This document shows positions 53,715 through 64,000 of a stretch of 64,000 bases of DNA, in pieces. Both the position numbers and the translations under genes were made by a program. Origin of the DNA: Cyanidiococcus yangmingshanensis (lineage: Eukaryota; Rhodophyta; Bangiophyceae; Cyanidiales; Cyanidiaceae); the NCBI GenBank assembly GCA_013995675.1, contig VWRR01000018.1, positions 186,001-250,000 of the forward strand. Direction: 5' to 3'. How positions within the stretch are numbered: the stretch's first letter is position 1; every line of letters begins with the position of its first letter. The notes under the pieces were generated by a model. That model was not told the DNA's origin. It ran no database searches and saw only the letters and a list, made by a program, of their open reading frames with translations.

Positions 53715-55499
53715 GAATTCCTTGCGATTTTCCGGCGAGGACGTCTCCTTTTTTTCGCAAGTAGAGCTAGTTTCGGGGTTGGGCTGGCGGGGCCTTGCTT
53801 CCGACCTCTTTGTCAAGAGCTCCACTTCTCGGTTGGCACAGCTTGCGAGACCGACAGCAAACTCCTTTTCAATAGTGAGCGGGTCTCTTCGCCTTTACCC
53901 GGGGGCAGCTCCGCTTCCGCTTTCTGCCTGTTCAGAGTCCTGCCTCCTCGCCTGTGCGGAAAGGAGAGATCGTCAAAATGTAGCACGCTCGCCGACAACA
54001 CTCAAAGCACAACGTTTTGCTCGCGCTGCTCAGCAGCTCATCGAAAACTGAGCCCCCAAGAATAGATCACACCTTGAAGACAAAGACGTGACGGTCAAAA
54101 GGGGTTTACGAAACAAGGTAGACGTGCAGTCAACGGCAGAAAACTCAGGATGAAGCCCAGTCCGTGGAAGGAAGGGTCGGTTCTACGAAAACGAATTGGT
54201 GCGTACGACGGTACTCGTGCAGCTCGACGACGCGACGGTTTATGCGGCGATGCCGCTTTGTGTCTACCAGTTCGAATACGACTTTCGAAACGAGCAATTG
54301 ATTGATTCTGGATCCAGGATGAAAGCTCTCCTGCGTCGCGATCAGCTTCATTGATGTTCACTAAAAGAAACATGAACCAGCTAGTAGAATATAACCGCGG
54401 AGCGTTCCATCCAAGTACCATTCGCGACTGCACGAGAGCGCATCGCATCGACTGCTGCTTCAAACCAGTACCAAGCAACTAGATTTTGCTATTCCAAATG
54501 CCCTGCGAAATGCATGGATTCCTCAAAACGTGTCCTCGAAGTCGCCTTCATCGAACTACATCTTCCAGAGAGAGAGCATTTCTGAACAGAGTTGTGTTTT
54601 GAATCCTCGGTGGGAACTTTTTCGGCCGAATGACAGCACGATGTGCCACATACGGGTATTCATGCGCCGCTCAGGCTCAATCGCGGATATGTCTTTTTGA
54701 GGAGCCGCTGTTTGCAACACCTTCTCTGAAGAAAAATCAGTTTCTCCTATTGATTTGAGGGCTCCCTGCAGTCACTCGGGCGAGACTGGCAGCAGCTGGG
54801 AGGCGCTTGGAATCCAGCGATACTCGCTACATAAGCTGCCAGCCAGTTCAGTTTCGCCGACAAGGTTGCATCCAGTTTCGTGCTCTGACATCGGATTCTC
54901 TGTACTTTCGCCCCGGCGACGGCAGAATGGCAGGCCCTGAGGTCGAAAAACGAGTTCCAGTTCACTGACAGAAGGCTTCATTGTGCCACGTGTAATGAAA
55001 ACCGTACATCTTCATCCCGATATGAATCACTGAAGAGAACGCCCATGAACGTCCAGTGATCACGAACATTGGTCGCACAGCGCTGCGCTGGTGGCCACAG
55101 AGATGGCGCCAAGGCCCTACCCATGGAACGAAATGATTGGCTCGTTGATTCGACCTCTGTCGTTGCGTCAACGCTGATCATCTTTCAGTCAACGCTTGGG
55201 CCAGTTCAGTTTCTAATAAACTGAGCAGACTTTCTCGACACTTGAACCTCCTATTGGAAGCGGATGAAAAGAAGCCCTTGTGCAAGCCGGGCGTGCTAAA
55301 GTGCTGGTGAAGCTAGCGGGGTCAGTGTAACGGGTATTCTACTTCTCAAAAGCACGTTGACCGAAACCGTTGCGTAGTGAGCCGCTGTCAGGATATAAAA
55401 CTTCTATATAGTCTGTCTCAGGGCAGCTTACTGGGAACGCCGATCGATTGCCCCATAGCGCTCTAACTGGGCAGCCTCGAGGCGGCCCGTAACGTTTTG
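53715..55499. other. Intergenic, 1.8 kb, with one possible mitochondrial small protein
   Basis: A minus-strand frame from ATG 54448 starts with a presequence-like MRCALVQSRMVL and RLYSTS, running to 54095. An overlapping minus frame at 54351-54145 (ATG, 68 codons, basic) could be its continuation. I recognise no domain, so I do not call a gene. The rest shows nothing supported. Confidence 0.3.
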
Positions 55500-57692
55500 A
55501 TGGTCGAAGAGTTCCTAGAGTTGCCTGCCTCATGGCAGCACTGGCTGCTGGAGGGCTCAACAGAGGTGGATGCTGTATTTGAAGAGGTTGTTGCTCTGAC
55601 TCATGCAGGCTACATAGTCCGACCACCAGTCTTTCGCCGCCTTATCGGTTATATCTTAACCTCGCCGACACATGACGTAGCTCAGGGTCGTATATTCCTT
55701 TGGGCAGAGGCAGTCCGCAGTGCGCGGCTGGGGCCTGCACTCCGAAACCTTCAATGCAGACAACGCCAGCCCAGGCAGCTACAGCTAGATGAGGCTTTCG
55801 GTAAAGCGCTCAGGACTCGAGCTAGAGCCGACTCGGGCAACTTTGATGAATGTTGGATGAAATTGGCGCTCATGTTGCTCGGCTGGCCAGCGATGCCTGA
55901 CATAGAAGATGGGGAGGACACAAAAACCAATCAGGAATGGCGGGGCAATAGGTGCTCCGATGGAACACGCTTTCTCGTGTCGCTTCTGCGAACGTTCTTG
56001 CGACTAGGCATGCGGCTGGAGCGCCCCCAAGATCTCCCGAGCGCGCTGGCCTTTTATCTCGCGAATCTACCCGTTGAACCCACGGAGATTCAATGGATGC
56101 ACATACCCACTAGATCTGCAAACAAGTCTCTGTCTGTCTCGTTGAACCAGGATTGCATGAGGCCCGGCTCATCGAAGCCGCAACCTCGTGTACAAAGAGC
56201 GTGGCCAAGTCACAGTTCGCGTTCTCAAAGCGGCTCAGACTCCGAAGCGCTGCAGTTTGGACAAGTTGCGCAAGTGGCGGCAAACTCGATTTCCGCTGTG
56301 AGCAATACGACAGATCCGACACGATGGCTTGATATTTGTGCCAGCGGATCAACATGGAAACAAGTCGTGGAACGGGGAGATGTGGACACCGAACACATTC
56401 GTCGAAATGTGATTCTTTTTCTGGAGGCGCTGATGAGCCTCTTGTCGAACGAGACGGCACCGGAAAAAGCGATCGAAGATGCTGACTCGACGAACACTGT
56501 TTTCGAAAAATCCAGTTGTCCCAAAGTTGACCTCAATGGCGTCACATCACTGCGAAGCCTTTTTGAAGAATCGGCTCGATTGGAATGTACTCGGCGGCTG
56601 CGTTCAGGCCTTTTCCAATCATTGCCGAATATGCTGGTCCAGGTCCTTCGTCTATGCCTGGATACGTTTTCTTCTATGACGAGTGACTGTGACGCGGCGC
56701 TTGCCAATCGACTCGACTCCAAGCTGAAAAATGACCATCCTGAAAAAGCTCCAAAACCGGATGTAACTTATGCTGTGCGACAACACATTGATTGTTTTCA
56801 GCGACCGAACGGTAACGCGACCATTGAGGAGCCGTTTCGCGCCCTCGCCCTGTTGTCTACTGCATTGGATTTGTGCGCTGCCTACGTGAGCGCCCTAGAA
56901 AATTCACGTTTCAAAGCTTCGGAACGGAGGCACCTACGCGCCTCGTTTCACAACGATCTCGCTGCCCTCCTAATGGAGAATTCTCACCCTGGTGAACGGC
57001 ACATGAATGGTGACTACAGTGGAAAGAGAGGCACTCACAAAGTCGCCGGCTGCAGAGATCTGGACCATCTTGATTCCAACTTTCTCACAGTTCCGCGCTC
57101 CCCCCTGGCGTTATTTATTGCCATGCCTGGGAGAGCGATGTTCAAGCTGCCCATCTGTGATCTGATCCTGGATAGCTATTTCACATTCAAACCTGCAGAC
57201 GAAGAATGGAATCATTGGCGCTTCAAGGAGCCGTCCCTCGAGAAACTGGTCAGGCATTCCCTACTGCTACGTCCGCTCGCAACGAGCGATGATCGCCCGC
57301 CAAGTCCAGTTGCTGCTTCAACAGACGATTCTACTAATCTGAACTCGAAGTACGTGAATGGTGTCGACCTTCAAGCTGTCAAGTCTTCCACGGATTGCCT
57401 GATCCAGAAATGCTCCGATACGGGACGTTACGAGGAGTACCTCCTGACAATGATGGGCCTTCTCGATGGATATCTTGGTGGCTTGCAGCTCGCTGCGTAC
57501 CCAAAGTCGAATCTCTTGAGCTTGAACGCTCTCTGGAGAGATGCATCTTCTTCCTTTATCCAGTTTCTTGACGCAGTTTCCTGGAATCCAGTATGGGTGT
57601 TCTGGCGCAAGCGTATTTTATCGCAGTTAGACGCTCTTGACGAGCTCTTTCAAGCCGTACAGACCATACGTAAACAAAAGTCGGTCGGCTAA
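55500..57692 (+). CDS. Unrecognised large helical protein, 730 residues
   Basis: A single intact frame from an ATG at 55500. I cannot assign a family. The sequence is mostly alpha-helical in character with Leu-rich stretches (RFLVSLLRTFLRLGMRLERP, RRNVILFLEALMSLLSNE, LLTMMGLLDGYLGGLQLAA) and several Ser/Asp-rich linkers (about 240-275 and 510-530). No membrane spans, zinc fingers or nucleotide-binding motifs. EEWNHWRFKEPSLEKL near residue 575 recalls the EENWxxWK element of THOC1/Hpr1, so a THO subunit is a weak possibility. The helical scaffold appearance suggests a complex subunit. Confidence 0.7.
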   Translation: MVEEFLELPASWQHWLLEGSTEVDAVFEEVVALTHAGYIVRPPVFRRLIGYILTSPTHDVAQGRIFLWAEAVRSARLGPALRNLQCRQRQPRQLQLDEAFGKALRTRARADSGNFDECWMKLALMLLGWPAMPDIEDGEDTKTNQEWRGNRCSDGTRFLVSLLRTFLRLGMRLERPQDLPSALAFYLANLPVEPTEIQWMHIPTRSANKSLSVSLNQDCMRPGSSKPQPRVQRAWPSHSSRSQSGSDSEALQFGQVAQVAANSISAVSNTTDPTRWLDICASGSTWKQVVERGDVDTEHIRRNVILFLEALMSLLSNETAPEKAIEDADSTNTVFEKSSCPKVDLNGVTSLRSLFEESARLECTRRLRSGLFQSLPNMLVQVLRLCLDTFSSMTSDCDAALANRLDSKLKNDHPEKAPKPDVTYAVRQHIDCFQRPNGNATIEEPFRALALLSTALDLCAAYVSALENSRFKASERRHLRASFHNDLAALLMENSHPGERHMNGDYSGKRGTHKVAGCRDLDHLDSNFLTVPRSPLALFIAMPGRAMFKLPICDLILDSYFTFKPADEEWNHWRFKEPSLEKLVRHSLLLRPLATSDDRPPSPVAASTDDSTNLNSKYVNGVDLQAVKSSTDCLIQKCSDTGRYEEYLLTMMGLLDGYLGGLQLAAYPKSNLLSLNALWRDASSSFIQFLDAVSWNPVWVFWRKRILSQLDALDELFQAVQTIRKQKSVG

Positions 57693-58435
57693 GTCGAAGA
57701 AACCCGTAGATCGCCATTTAGGACGGAATAAGCCTCTCCTCCCAGGGCGAGTGTAAAGCTAAAATGAGCCTGCAGTTTTGGAAAAGGGCGCTGTTGCAGC
57801 CTTCCTGCTAGAGCCTTCGGTGAACGTTCACCAAACCGCTGCACGAGCCCTGATCTTTCGGGCCGTCTCATATTCGAGCCGCCATAGCGCGACGCCTAAA
57901 AGTTGTTCTGTAGACACGCCCCCATAACTGTGCGGACCAGCCCAGCAGCGGATTGATCAATTCGCTTGATGAAACGGTTTTTTTCGAGCGGAGGCCCCAA
58001 ATCAGCGTGCCCTGCCACTTTTATTAGCGTGGAATAGACAGCGCTGGTCTGTTCAAGCCATGGGCCCGTTGCCGAGTGCGAACGAGAAGGCATGATTTGG
58101 GACGCAGACGGAACGTCGCTCCCCGCCTCGTTCTAACCCGCAAACAGCGTCTTTCTCTTCACTCAAAAAATAGACGTGGTTCGCTGGCACATGCGACCCT
58201 CGCGATCGGGTCGTCGACTTCTACAACTTTCACATCCTTCCACGATGGAGATCATGGTCGGGGCATTGTTCTCCGCTATTTATAGGTTCGGAACTCGGCA
58301 GCTGAGTTTGGGTTCCCCGACGACAACCATCGGATGGAAAGATTGCAAACACGTTCTGTGATGAGAGCGTGGCACCGAAAGTCTCAATCCACTGTTCACG
58401 CGAGAGTCATTGTTAATGATACGCACAGATAGGCG
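57693..58435. other. Intergenic, 0.74 kb
   Basis: Region between two plus-strand unknown genes. No gene or repeat supported. Confidence 0.45.
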
Positions 58436-58864
58436 ATGCTCCTCTTCAGCTTGTTTCGGAAACGATTTCTTTGTCTAGCTTGTGACGATTCCGTCGCTGG
58501 CCCAGACGAATCAGATTCGGCCGCTGCTGTTCCACGAAAGCCTCGCTGTGGACGCAAGTATCAAAACGCGTCTGCTGGCGTCACCTGGTCACAAGTGAAC
58601 CTCGTCAACACCAAGCTGATGGGTAAAACTCGTTTTCGAAGGTTCTATGCTACAAGTCCTGAAGCGAATAAGCTGCCGTTCTCTCAGGAGCCCCTGGTAG
58701 ACCCACGGGTGGTCCAGGCGGCCGTAAGAAATCGACTAGGTCGAAAGCGGCTGCGTCTTATCGGAGACACGTTAGTCATAGTTTGCTCGATTGCTGTAGC
58801 GGGGACGATTCTGGGCAGAGCTTATGGGATAAGTTCCAAAGATAGTGCGGCGCCGTCAAAATAG
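58436..58864 (+). CDS. Unrecognised single-span membrane protein, 142 residues
   Basis: Starts at an ATG (MLLFSLFRKRF). A C-terminal hydrophobic segment (GDTLVIVCSIAVAGTILG, about 110-128) predicts one membrane span, followed by a short polar tail. The N-terminal half contains KTRFRRFYATSPEANKLPF, reminiscent of an organelle presequence cleavage region. No family recognised. Possibly a small inner-membrane subunit of a respiratory or import complex, which is conjecture. Confidence 0.5.
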   Translation: MLLFSLFRKRFLCLACDDSVAGPDESDSAAAVPRKPRCGRKYQNASAGVTWSQVNLVNTKLMGKTRFRRFYATSPEANKLPFSQEPLVDPRVVQAAVRNRLGRKRLRLIGDTLVIVCSIAVAGTILGRAYGISSKDSAAPSK

Positions 58865-60136
58865 GTCCAGTCAAGAACGAGACTCGCTCAGTAGGTACAG
58901 GGGCTTTCGCTCGTGCCTGCAAAGTCGCTGGGAACTCGTCGCCTTTTCACTGAGCTTCTTTCAAAAACGAACCAATATGATCACGGTTCTACCTTTTGGT
59001 GAGGAGTTGCTCTCAGGAGTGTCGAGGCCACAAAAAGGTCGAGAAGGGTACGGCAGCGTTCGTGGTTCCCCCTACTTTGGACGGCTTTCCCAGCCGTGAG
59101 CGGAGTCGCTGCTGTTCGGTAAACTTGCAGAGATTCGTAACGTCCCCAAAAATTTTTGAGGATCCAAATCAGTGAGACGATGGGCACCAAAACCTACTGA
59201 CTCGTGCATTCAAGAGTAAACCCATCGCAATCAAGTATGGAACTCTAGCCGTCGGGCGTTTTTGTTTGCTTGAACGGTCGCTCGTATCGTCTTCGGAATC
59301 GATGTATATTGCGCGGTATTATTCGGGGAACGTCGCCATGGAGCTCCTCGGAACTTGCTTGCCTCGCACTGGTTCAAGTTCCTGCAAGAGGATTACAGAG
59401 CTCGTGTGTCATCACTGGACACGTAATAGCAACGTTTACCAATCGTTGTCAACACGAACGTTGTACACGACATGGACGAGCATGGAGCAGGAAGGTAGAC
59501 CATAATCTGCGCCCCGCGCATCGTGAATGTTGTAGGCTGTCACCACAGGCGTCCTGCAAGGGAGCATTCCATTGCGGAAGAGGATCCGAAGTTGGAGACG
59601 TCTGCCCAGGAGTCTCCAGATCACGTGCATTGGACTGCGCTGCCATCGAAACTGCAGCACATTTCCATCTGAATTGCAAATGAAATGCTCCGCATCGTGC
59701 GCATCAGTTCTCGATCGCTTCTCTTTCCGCGGAAACGATTCGCGCAAATAAGCTCAGGTCAAACTGACTGGCGCCAGATCAGCCACTGCACAGTCGATGT
59801 GTCAAACGGGCGCTGCAGCAAAAGAAACGGCTGTGATCTATAGTTTCAAGCGGGCTTTTCCAGCATCATCGATGCCAATAGAGGTGGATTGTGGCCCTGC
59901 ATAAACCCGTGGTAGTAGCATGGGAGCGTTCTTGGGTTATTGGTAGGCGAAGAATCTAGCCCGCCATCCCGCGGGCGGATATACCCCAGCCAGGAGAATC
60001 GATGGATGTAGGTGCGTTGCTTTACGGACTAAGCGGCGCCGTTGTCGCCGCCCAGGAAAACCTGTATCACGTTGCTAGCCGCTGTGAACCTCACCAATTT
60101 TCAAGACTTGAACAGCCTCAAAAATCCGTGAGCAAA
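58865..60136. other. Intergenic, convergent 3' ends, 1.27 kb
   Basis: Overlapping open frames on both strands at about 59266-59750 (79 to 137 codons) have no domain, and none is clearly favoured. No gene called. Confidence 0.35.
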
Positions 60137-60532
60137 TCAAGTCCCGTGACGCATTTTTACAAGGTCCTCAACCAAGTCAGGGGTGACTTTCACGCCGTGT
60201 CTCTGCAAAATTCCCTGTATGGCCTCCCGCTCTTGTGCCAGCTGCTCCGCAGTCGGAGCTATTTGACGTGCCATCTTTGCTGCTAAGCGTTTTAGAACCA
60301 ACTCATCCTCCTTGCTGAAGTACATGTTCTCCTGCGACGTCTCTCGCTCCTGCCATCGACGACCGAGGCCTCCTGCAGCTATGCGGGCCTCGTCGCTGCC
60401 ACCCCCCGCAAACCAACAACGCTGCTCTGCCGGGCTCATCCACATCTGTTTGTTTCTACCACCCGTTACCAGACGAGCATTCAAACCTCTTAAAGCCAGC
60501 TGACGAACACAGAACATACGCTGAAGAGACAT
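60137..60532 (-). CDS. IF1-like mitochondrial ATPase inhibitor
   Basis: IF1 proteins bind the F1 catalytic head and block ATP hydrolysis when the proton gradient collapses. From ATG 60532 the protein has 131 residues with an Arg-rich leader (MSLQRMFCVRQLALRGLNARL) typical of a mitochondrial presequence. The mature part has GGLGRRWQERETSQENMYF followed by SKEDELVLKRLAAK, matching the GxxGKRExAxExxYF inhibitory motif. The C-terminal part (about 90-131) is helical but shorter and less coiled-coil-like than in animals. The frame is open upstream to an ATG at 60721, adding an Ala-rich segment; the later start is preferred for its presequence character. Confidence 0.68.
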   Translation of the reverse strand: MSLQRMFCVRQLALRGLNARLVTGGRNKQMWMSPAEQRCWFAGGGSDEARIAAGGLGRRWQERETSQENMYFSKEDELVLKRLAAKMARQIAPTAEQLAQEREAIQGILQRHGVKVTPDLVEDLVKMRHGT

Positions 60533-61279
60533 AGGTGTCCCCAGGCCGAGTTGGTTTCCGGAACAAGACCCGTTGTCGAGCACCGAGCGCAGCGGAGCGA
60601 ATCTGGTGGACGCGTAGCGTGCGCTTGGCACGCCTGCGGCTGCTGCGTTCTGGTCCTGGGCGACGCCGGCAACAACGCAGACTCCAGCGCTCAGCTCGGC
60701 CCAATACCTGGCCTCGAACATGCATGTTCATTGGAGGGATCTGGTCGTTCTGAACGTATCAGGATCAAACCCGAAAACGCTCACTCGTTGATAGAGGAAT
60801 CCATCTCTGTGCCGTTCAATGGCTCACAACGGCTGACTAGATCCATGATGCTCGGATCTGGCACTTGTTTGAACGCGCTAGGCGCCTGCGTAATGACTTC
60901 GAGTCACCGATACAGCGAAAGGCGGTCGTGGTCGCGTGCCATGTCACCGTGAAGATCTTTTCGTATCTAAAAGTGTTTCGCTTTGAGTTTCTATTGCATC
61001 CATCTTGGAATAGATTGGATTGAGCGATACGGAGCGCTCAACTAGCATTCAATAGCACATGATCCTTATTGAACGAACCATTTCGAAGTGGAGACCAAGT
61101 TTGGTGGAACGCATGCTGTTCTAGTAGACTGCGCAAGAGAGGAGCGCCTGTGATGCTCCGCGAAACGGGTGCCGCGCGCGCGTTGCAGAAACCATTCGTA
61201 GGATCAGTGGACTCTTATCCCGTTCATCCTTGTGCTTTTGGTGTCCTTGACGTTTCGGAAGAACACTCGTGTGAGGGTT
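60533..61279. other. Divergent intergenic region between IF1-like gene and TAF12
   Basis: Includes the open upstream extension of the IF1-like frame (to 60721). Plus-strand frames here (for example 60551-60952) are GTG- or ATG-led but lack motifs. No gene called. Confidence 0.4.
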
Positions 61280-61732
61280 ATGGAAAACGTGGATATCAAT
61301 GGTGGCAAAAAGGATCCTGAAAGTGGTTCCAAAACTGACACGGGCGTTGCCGGCGAGTCACGTTCTCGCAGCACGGAGCGTTTCAGGCGCGAAGACGCGC
61401 AAAAACTGCTGTCACGTGCCAAGTTAGAGGCACTGCTTGAGGAGGTGGCTCCTGGTGAACGTTTGGACGACGATGTTGTAGCGCTATTACAGGAGCATAT
61501 TGAGGACTTTGTAGAGGGTGCCCTCGACTACGCTTGTCGTTTAGCGAAGCACCGGAAGAGCCGGACTATTGAAGCTCGAGACGTCCAGCTTTACTTGCAA
61601 AAGGCCTGGTGTCAGCATATTCCCGGATACGGAGACGATGAACGCACACGAAGGCGGAAAGAAGTACCGGTTCACGCGAAACGGGTCGCTGAAACGCGCA
61701 AACAGCGCAACACGTATGCCTCGAGTCGCTAA
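61280..61732 (+). CDS. TAF12: TFIID/SAGA subunit TAF12, histone fold
   Basis: TAF12 pairs with TAF4 in TFIID (or Ada1 in SAGA) by an H2B-like histone fold. From ATG 61280 (150 residues) there is a short charged N-tail, then the histone fold (about 40-110): LSRAKLEALLEEVAPGERLD, VALLQEHIEDFVEGAL, ACRLAKHRKSRTIEARDVQL, ending LQKAWCQHIPGYG, which mirrors human TAF12 (ACQLARHRKSSTLEVKDVQL and WIPGFG). The basic C-tail EVPVHAKRVAETRKQR also matches. The frame is open 16 codons upstream from a non-ATG start. Confidence 0.93.
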   Translation: MENVDINGGKKDPESGSKTDTGVAGESRSRSTERFRREDAQKLLSRAKLEALLEEVAPGERLDDDVVALLQEHIEDFVEGALDYACRLAKHRKSRTIEARDVQLYLQKAWCQHIPGYGDDERTRRRKEVPVHAKRVAETRKQRNTYASSR

Positions 61733-62117
61733 ACCAATCGTCTGGTCACCGCGTGAGCTTCTGGCGGCCCGAATACTTCAGTTCGTTTAACGCGATGAGC
61801 CAGAAATACTAAATCTTTCGACGATGACGCTATTCCGGGAGATTGGCCACTTTCGTCTGAGTCGGCATTCGGTTTTTTTGATGTCACACACTAGGATTTA
61901 GGTCAGGTTCGAGGAATTCGCCCCCTCACGCTTCCTGCGAACTGCCTTGACGGTCCAAGAGCGCTCTGAAATGAATCTCGAGCGAAATGCATCTGCGATA
62001 TGGGACGGATTCGAGTCGAAGAAGGCAGCTTGAGATTCATGTACCTTGTCGAGACCGTCAAAGGTATATCTGCGGCAATCCCATCGCAACGATGCAACCG
62101 ATCTCATTGAAAGGTTC
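61733..62117. other. Intergenic, convergent 3' ends
   Basis: Spacer between TAF12 (+) and the NFX1-type gene (-). No gene seen. Confidence 0.45.
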
Positions 62118-64000
62118 TCAGGTAGTTGAATCGTCATCGTCTGCCGGACTAGCAGGCATGCGGTCGATGTCTTCGATGAGGTTGCGTTCCGTCGAGGCGA
62201 TCGGATTCAGTTTCTCGAGTTCTTGCTCCGATACTTTTGCAGCAATAATATGACGCTTGAATCGCAACGATAACCACGCCGATTGACACCGCTCTGGTGT
62301 GCTAAATTCGATAATATCAAAACCATGTACATTGCGCGCAATGATGCTATAGTTACCCGCGTGTGCCTGGAAATCCTTTGACCAGGATGGTGCGTCATCA
62401 AGGCGAGCCATCGCCTGCTGACTCTGCACGACGCATTGCGGGTTCGATGTTGTCGTAGGTTCTCTCGATGTCGCGGCAGAAGCAGTGGCTACTACTGGCG
62501 CAAAAGGCGATAGGCGAACAGCGAGGCAACGGCTCGCTCGACTGTGTTTCTTCATCCAAGCGCATTCATCTTGCTGTCGAATCGCGTCAGTAAGCGGCGT
62601 CTGCGGTACTCGCGATACGCCTGGCTGGTGTGCAACTACAACGTGACGATCTGGGGACGTCCCTGCGGAATGCGAATGCAACTTGTAATGCACAGAGGCA
62701 AGTTCATGCTGAGCGGCGCGCATACGTGGACTAGTCGCGTCCAAAGCTCGTACATGCCAATTTGGGTGCTTACCCAGCGCAACCATGTGCACCACTCGCT
62801 CGAATTCAATAAATTCTTCCCAGTGCTCTCGAGCCATCTCCAACAGGAAGGCTGAAAACGGCGGGTCCTTGTCAGTGTGCCCAGCATGGCGCTGGGATGG
62901 TCTCGGCGGCACTGGCATCGCACCCGAACCTCCATGACTCACATCCGATGATGCGCAATCTGCAATGACTGCCTCGTTCGTTTGCGGTATGGACATTCTG
63001 TTCGAAGTCTCTACGGCGTCTAGTGAGTGCTCCCGAGTATTCAAACTCAGGTCGCTCGAGACAGTATCAGAGCGCATAAACGATTCTGTTTGCATGGGCT
63101 CCGTTTCTACCGAAACTTCGGAAACACTTGGACTCGGACGTACAGTTGTCAATGTACCGCCTTGGTGCGCGCCCTCGTGGCCACACCGCAGAACGCAAAT
63201 CTGCTGACCACCCGCCATTGGCATCTCACAATGGTGGCCAGCATCACCTTTGCTGCAGGGGTCGTCCGGGTTTCGCCAATCATGACAGCGCCGTCTGCAG
63301 CGATGACGTCCACAGGGCAGCAGCTGATTACATGCCCTGAAGCATCGAAACGATCGCGTACTACATGGCATTTGGCGGTGCTCTTTGTGACCGCCGACGC
63401 ATTCACGCAACACTAGGTGCAGGCATTTGGGACACTCGCCTTGATGACAGCGGCCCAACGCACACGGATGCCCGCACGGTCTCGGTTTCTGGCAGGGAGC
63501 GTTGCACACTGGCGGAAGGGTTCCGCAAGGCACCGGCGGCTCTATTTGGTGTCTGCCGCAGGCGCACGTTAGCGCCTCATGCGATACAGCTGTGCATGAG
63601 GGACATGGCCCCGAATGGCACGGCAACGGGCACGGATGAGGGCAACGTGACGCACGTCTCCCACCTCCAATCCGGTTGCAGCGCATAGCACAGATATGCT
63701 GCGTGTCGCTACAGCAGCGTTTGTTGCAACGGTGTCGATGACAGCTTAAAAGCTTGCCACAGACTCGGTCGCAAAGCAAAACCCCTGGGTCAAAGCCTAC
63801 TTTTGTGAGATCGATGCATGTCAAAGAGAACCGCTCCGCACCGCATCGACATCGATATCCGAGAATTTCAGTGCAGACAACAGCAGATACATGGCGCACT
63901 CCTGGACAACGCACAGGTAGCGGATTCGAGTGCACTGCGCATTTCGTCCAAACAGTCTCTTCACAAGGCTCCTGGTCACTCACGTCCTTACCGTTGTGCG
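62118..64000 (-). CDS. NFX1-type zinc-finger protein with R3H domain (5' partial)
   Basis: NFX1/NFXL1 proteins are nuclear regulators with repeated Cys/His fingers, often with E3 ligase activity through an N-terminal RING. The visible part is the C-terminal 628 residues; the frame is open to the window end, so the start and any RING lie outside. NFX1 fingers are clear: CGKLLSCHRHRCNKRCC, CPHPCPLPCHSGPCPSC, CQKPRPCGHPCALGRCHQGE, CNQLLPCGRHRCRRRCH. After a Ser/Pro-rich linker comes an R3H-like segment (FIEFERVVHMVALGK ... ELASVHYKLHSHSAG ... RHVVVAHQ) suggesting single-strand nucleic-acid binding. The C-terminal domain includes WLSLRFKRHII. No frame breaks were seen. Confidence 0.88.
   Translation of the reverse strand, partial: HNGKDVSDQEPCEETVWTKCAVHSNPLPVRCPGVRHVSAVVCTEILGYRCRCGAERFSLTCIDLTKVGFDPGVLLCDRVCGKLLSCHRHRCNKRCCSDTQHICAMRCNRIGGGRRASRCPHPCPLPCHSGPCPSCTAVSHEALTCACGRHQIEPPVPCGTLPPVCNAPCQKPRPCGHPCALGRCHQGECPKCLHLVLRECVGGHKEHRQMPCSTRSFRCFRACNQLLPCGRHRCRRRCHDWRNPDDPCSKGDAGHHCEMPMAGGQQICVLRCGHEGAHQGGTLTTVRPSPSVSEVSVETEPMQTESFMRSDTVSSDLSLNTREHSLDAVETSNRMSIPQTNEAVIADCASSDVSHGGSGAMPVPPRPSQRHAGHTDKDPPFSAFLLEMAREHWEEFIEFERVVHMVALGKHPNWHVRALDATSPRMRAAQHELASVHYKLHSHSAGTSPDRHVVVAHQPGVSRVPQTPLTDAIRQQDECAWMKKHSRASRCLAVRLSPFAPVVATASAATSREPTTTSNPQCVVQSQQAMARLDDAPSWSKDFQAHAGNYSIIARNVHGFDIIEFSTPERCQSAWLSLRFKRHIIAAKVSEQELEKLNPIASTERNLIEDIDRMPASPADDDDSTT

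Overview
This 64 kb window looks like a nuclear chromosome segment of a compact, intron-poor, unicellular photosynthetic eukaryote, most plausibly a red alga of the Cyanidiophyceae type. The reasons are: about 25 genes on both strands with short spacers and almost no visible introns; purely eukaryotic machinery (Elongator, TFIID, Sec61, signal peptidase, N-glycosylation, farnesyltransferase, ribosome assembly factors); and plastid-lineage proteins (a bifunctional RelA/SpoT homologue and a SufE-BolA fusion) whose N-termini carry Phe-Val/Pro-rich stretches like red-algal transit peptides. The species assignment is inference.

Layout. 0-7 kb: ALG10 (cut by the window start), a DHYC-type palmitoyltransferase, copy A of a 1.4 kb dispersed repeat, ELP2. 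7-14 kb: RSH (ppGpp synthetase/hydrolase) and the farnesyltransferase beta subunit. 14-22 kb: a FANCD2-like gene and NVL/RIX7 sharing a 78 bp divergent promoter, then ADH5 tail-to-tail with NVL. 22-26 kb: a Nopp140/SRP40 nucleolar protein with a large Ser-rich minisatellite. 26-38 kb: a 2.9 kb gene-poor stretch, mitochondrial-type ClpB, an unknown gene, SEC11, SufE-BolA and mitochondrial intermediate peptidase. 38-47 kb: copy B of the dispersed repeat, a gene-poor stretch, a membrane DnaJ-type zinc-finger protein, a glycine-zipper protein and an unknown Ser-rich protein. 47-64 kb: TRM1, SEC61 beta, ESF1, mitochondrial ribosomal protein uL29m, two unknown proteins, an IF1-like ATPase inhibitor, TAF12 and an NFX1-type protein cut by the window end.

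Themes. Ribosome biogenesis and translation support (NVL, ESF1, Nopp140, TRM1, ELP2, uL29m), ER secretion and glycosylation (ALG10, SEC11, SEC61B), and organelle maintenance (ClpB, MIP, IF1, SufE-BolA, RSH) dominate. No operon-like logic is visible.

The strongest unexpected pattern is that several conserved genes (ELP2, NVL, SufE-BolA, MIP, and probably Nopp140 and FANCD2) are each broken into overlapping reading frames, and every junction needs the same correction: one nucleotide must be skipped going 5' to 3'. In SufE-BolA and MIP the protein motifs line up residue for residue across the junction, leaving no room for an intron. Either the sequence carries insertion-biased errors or this genome uses frequent +1 frameshifting; the sequence alone cannot decide. 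I saw no tRNA, rRNA or CRISPR array.
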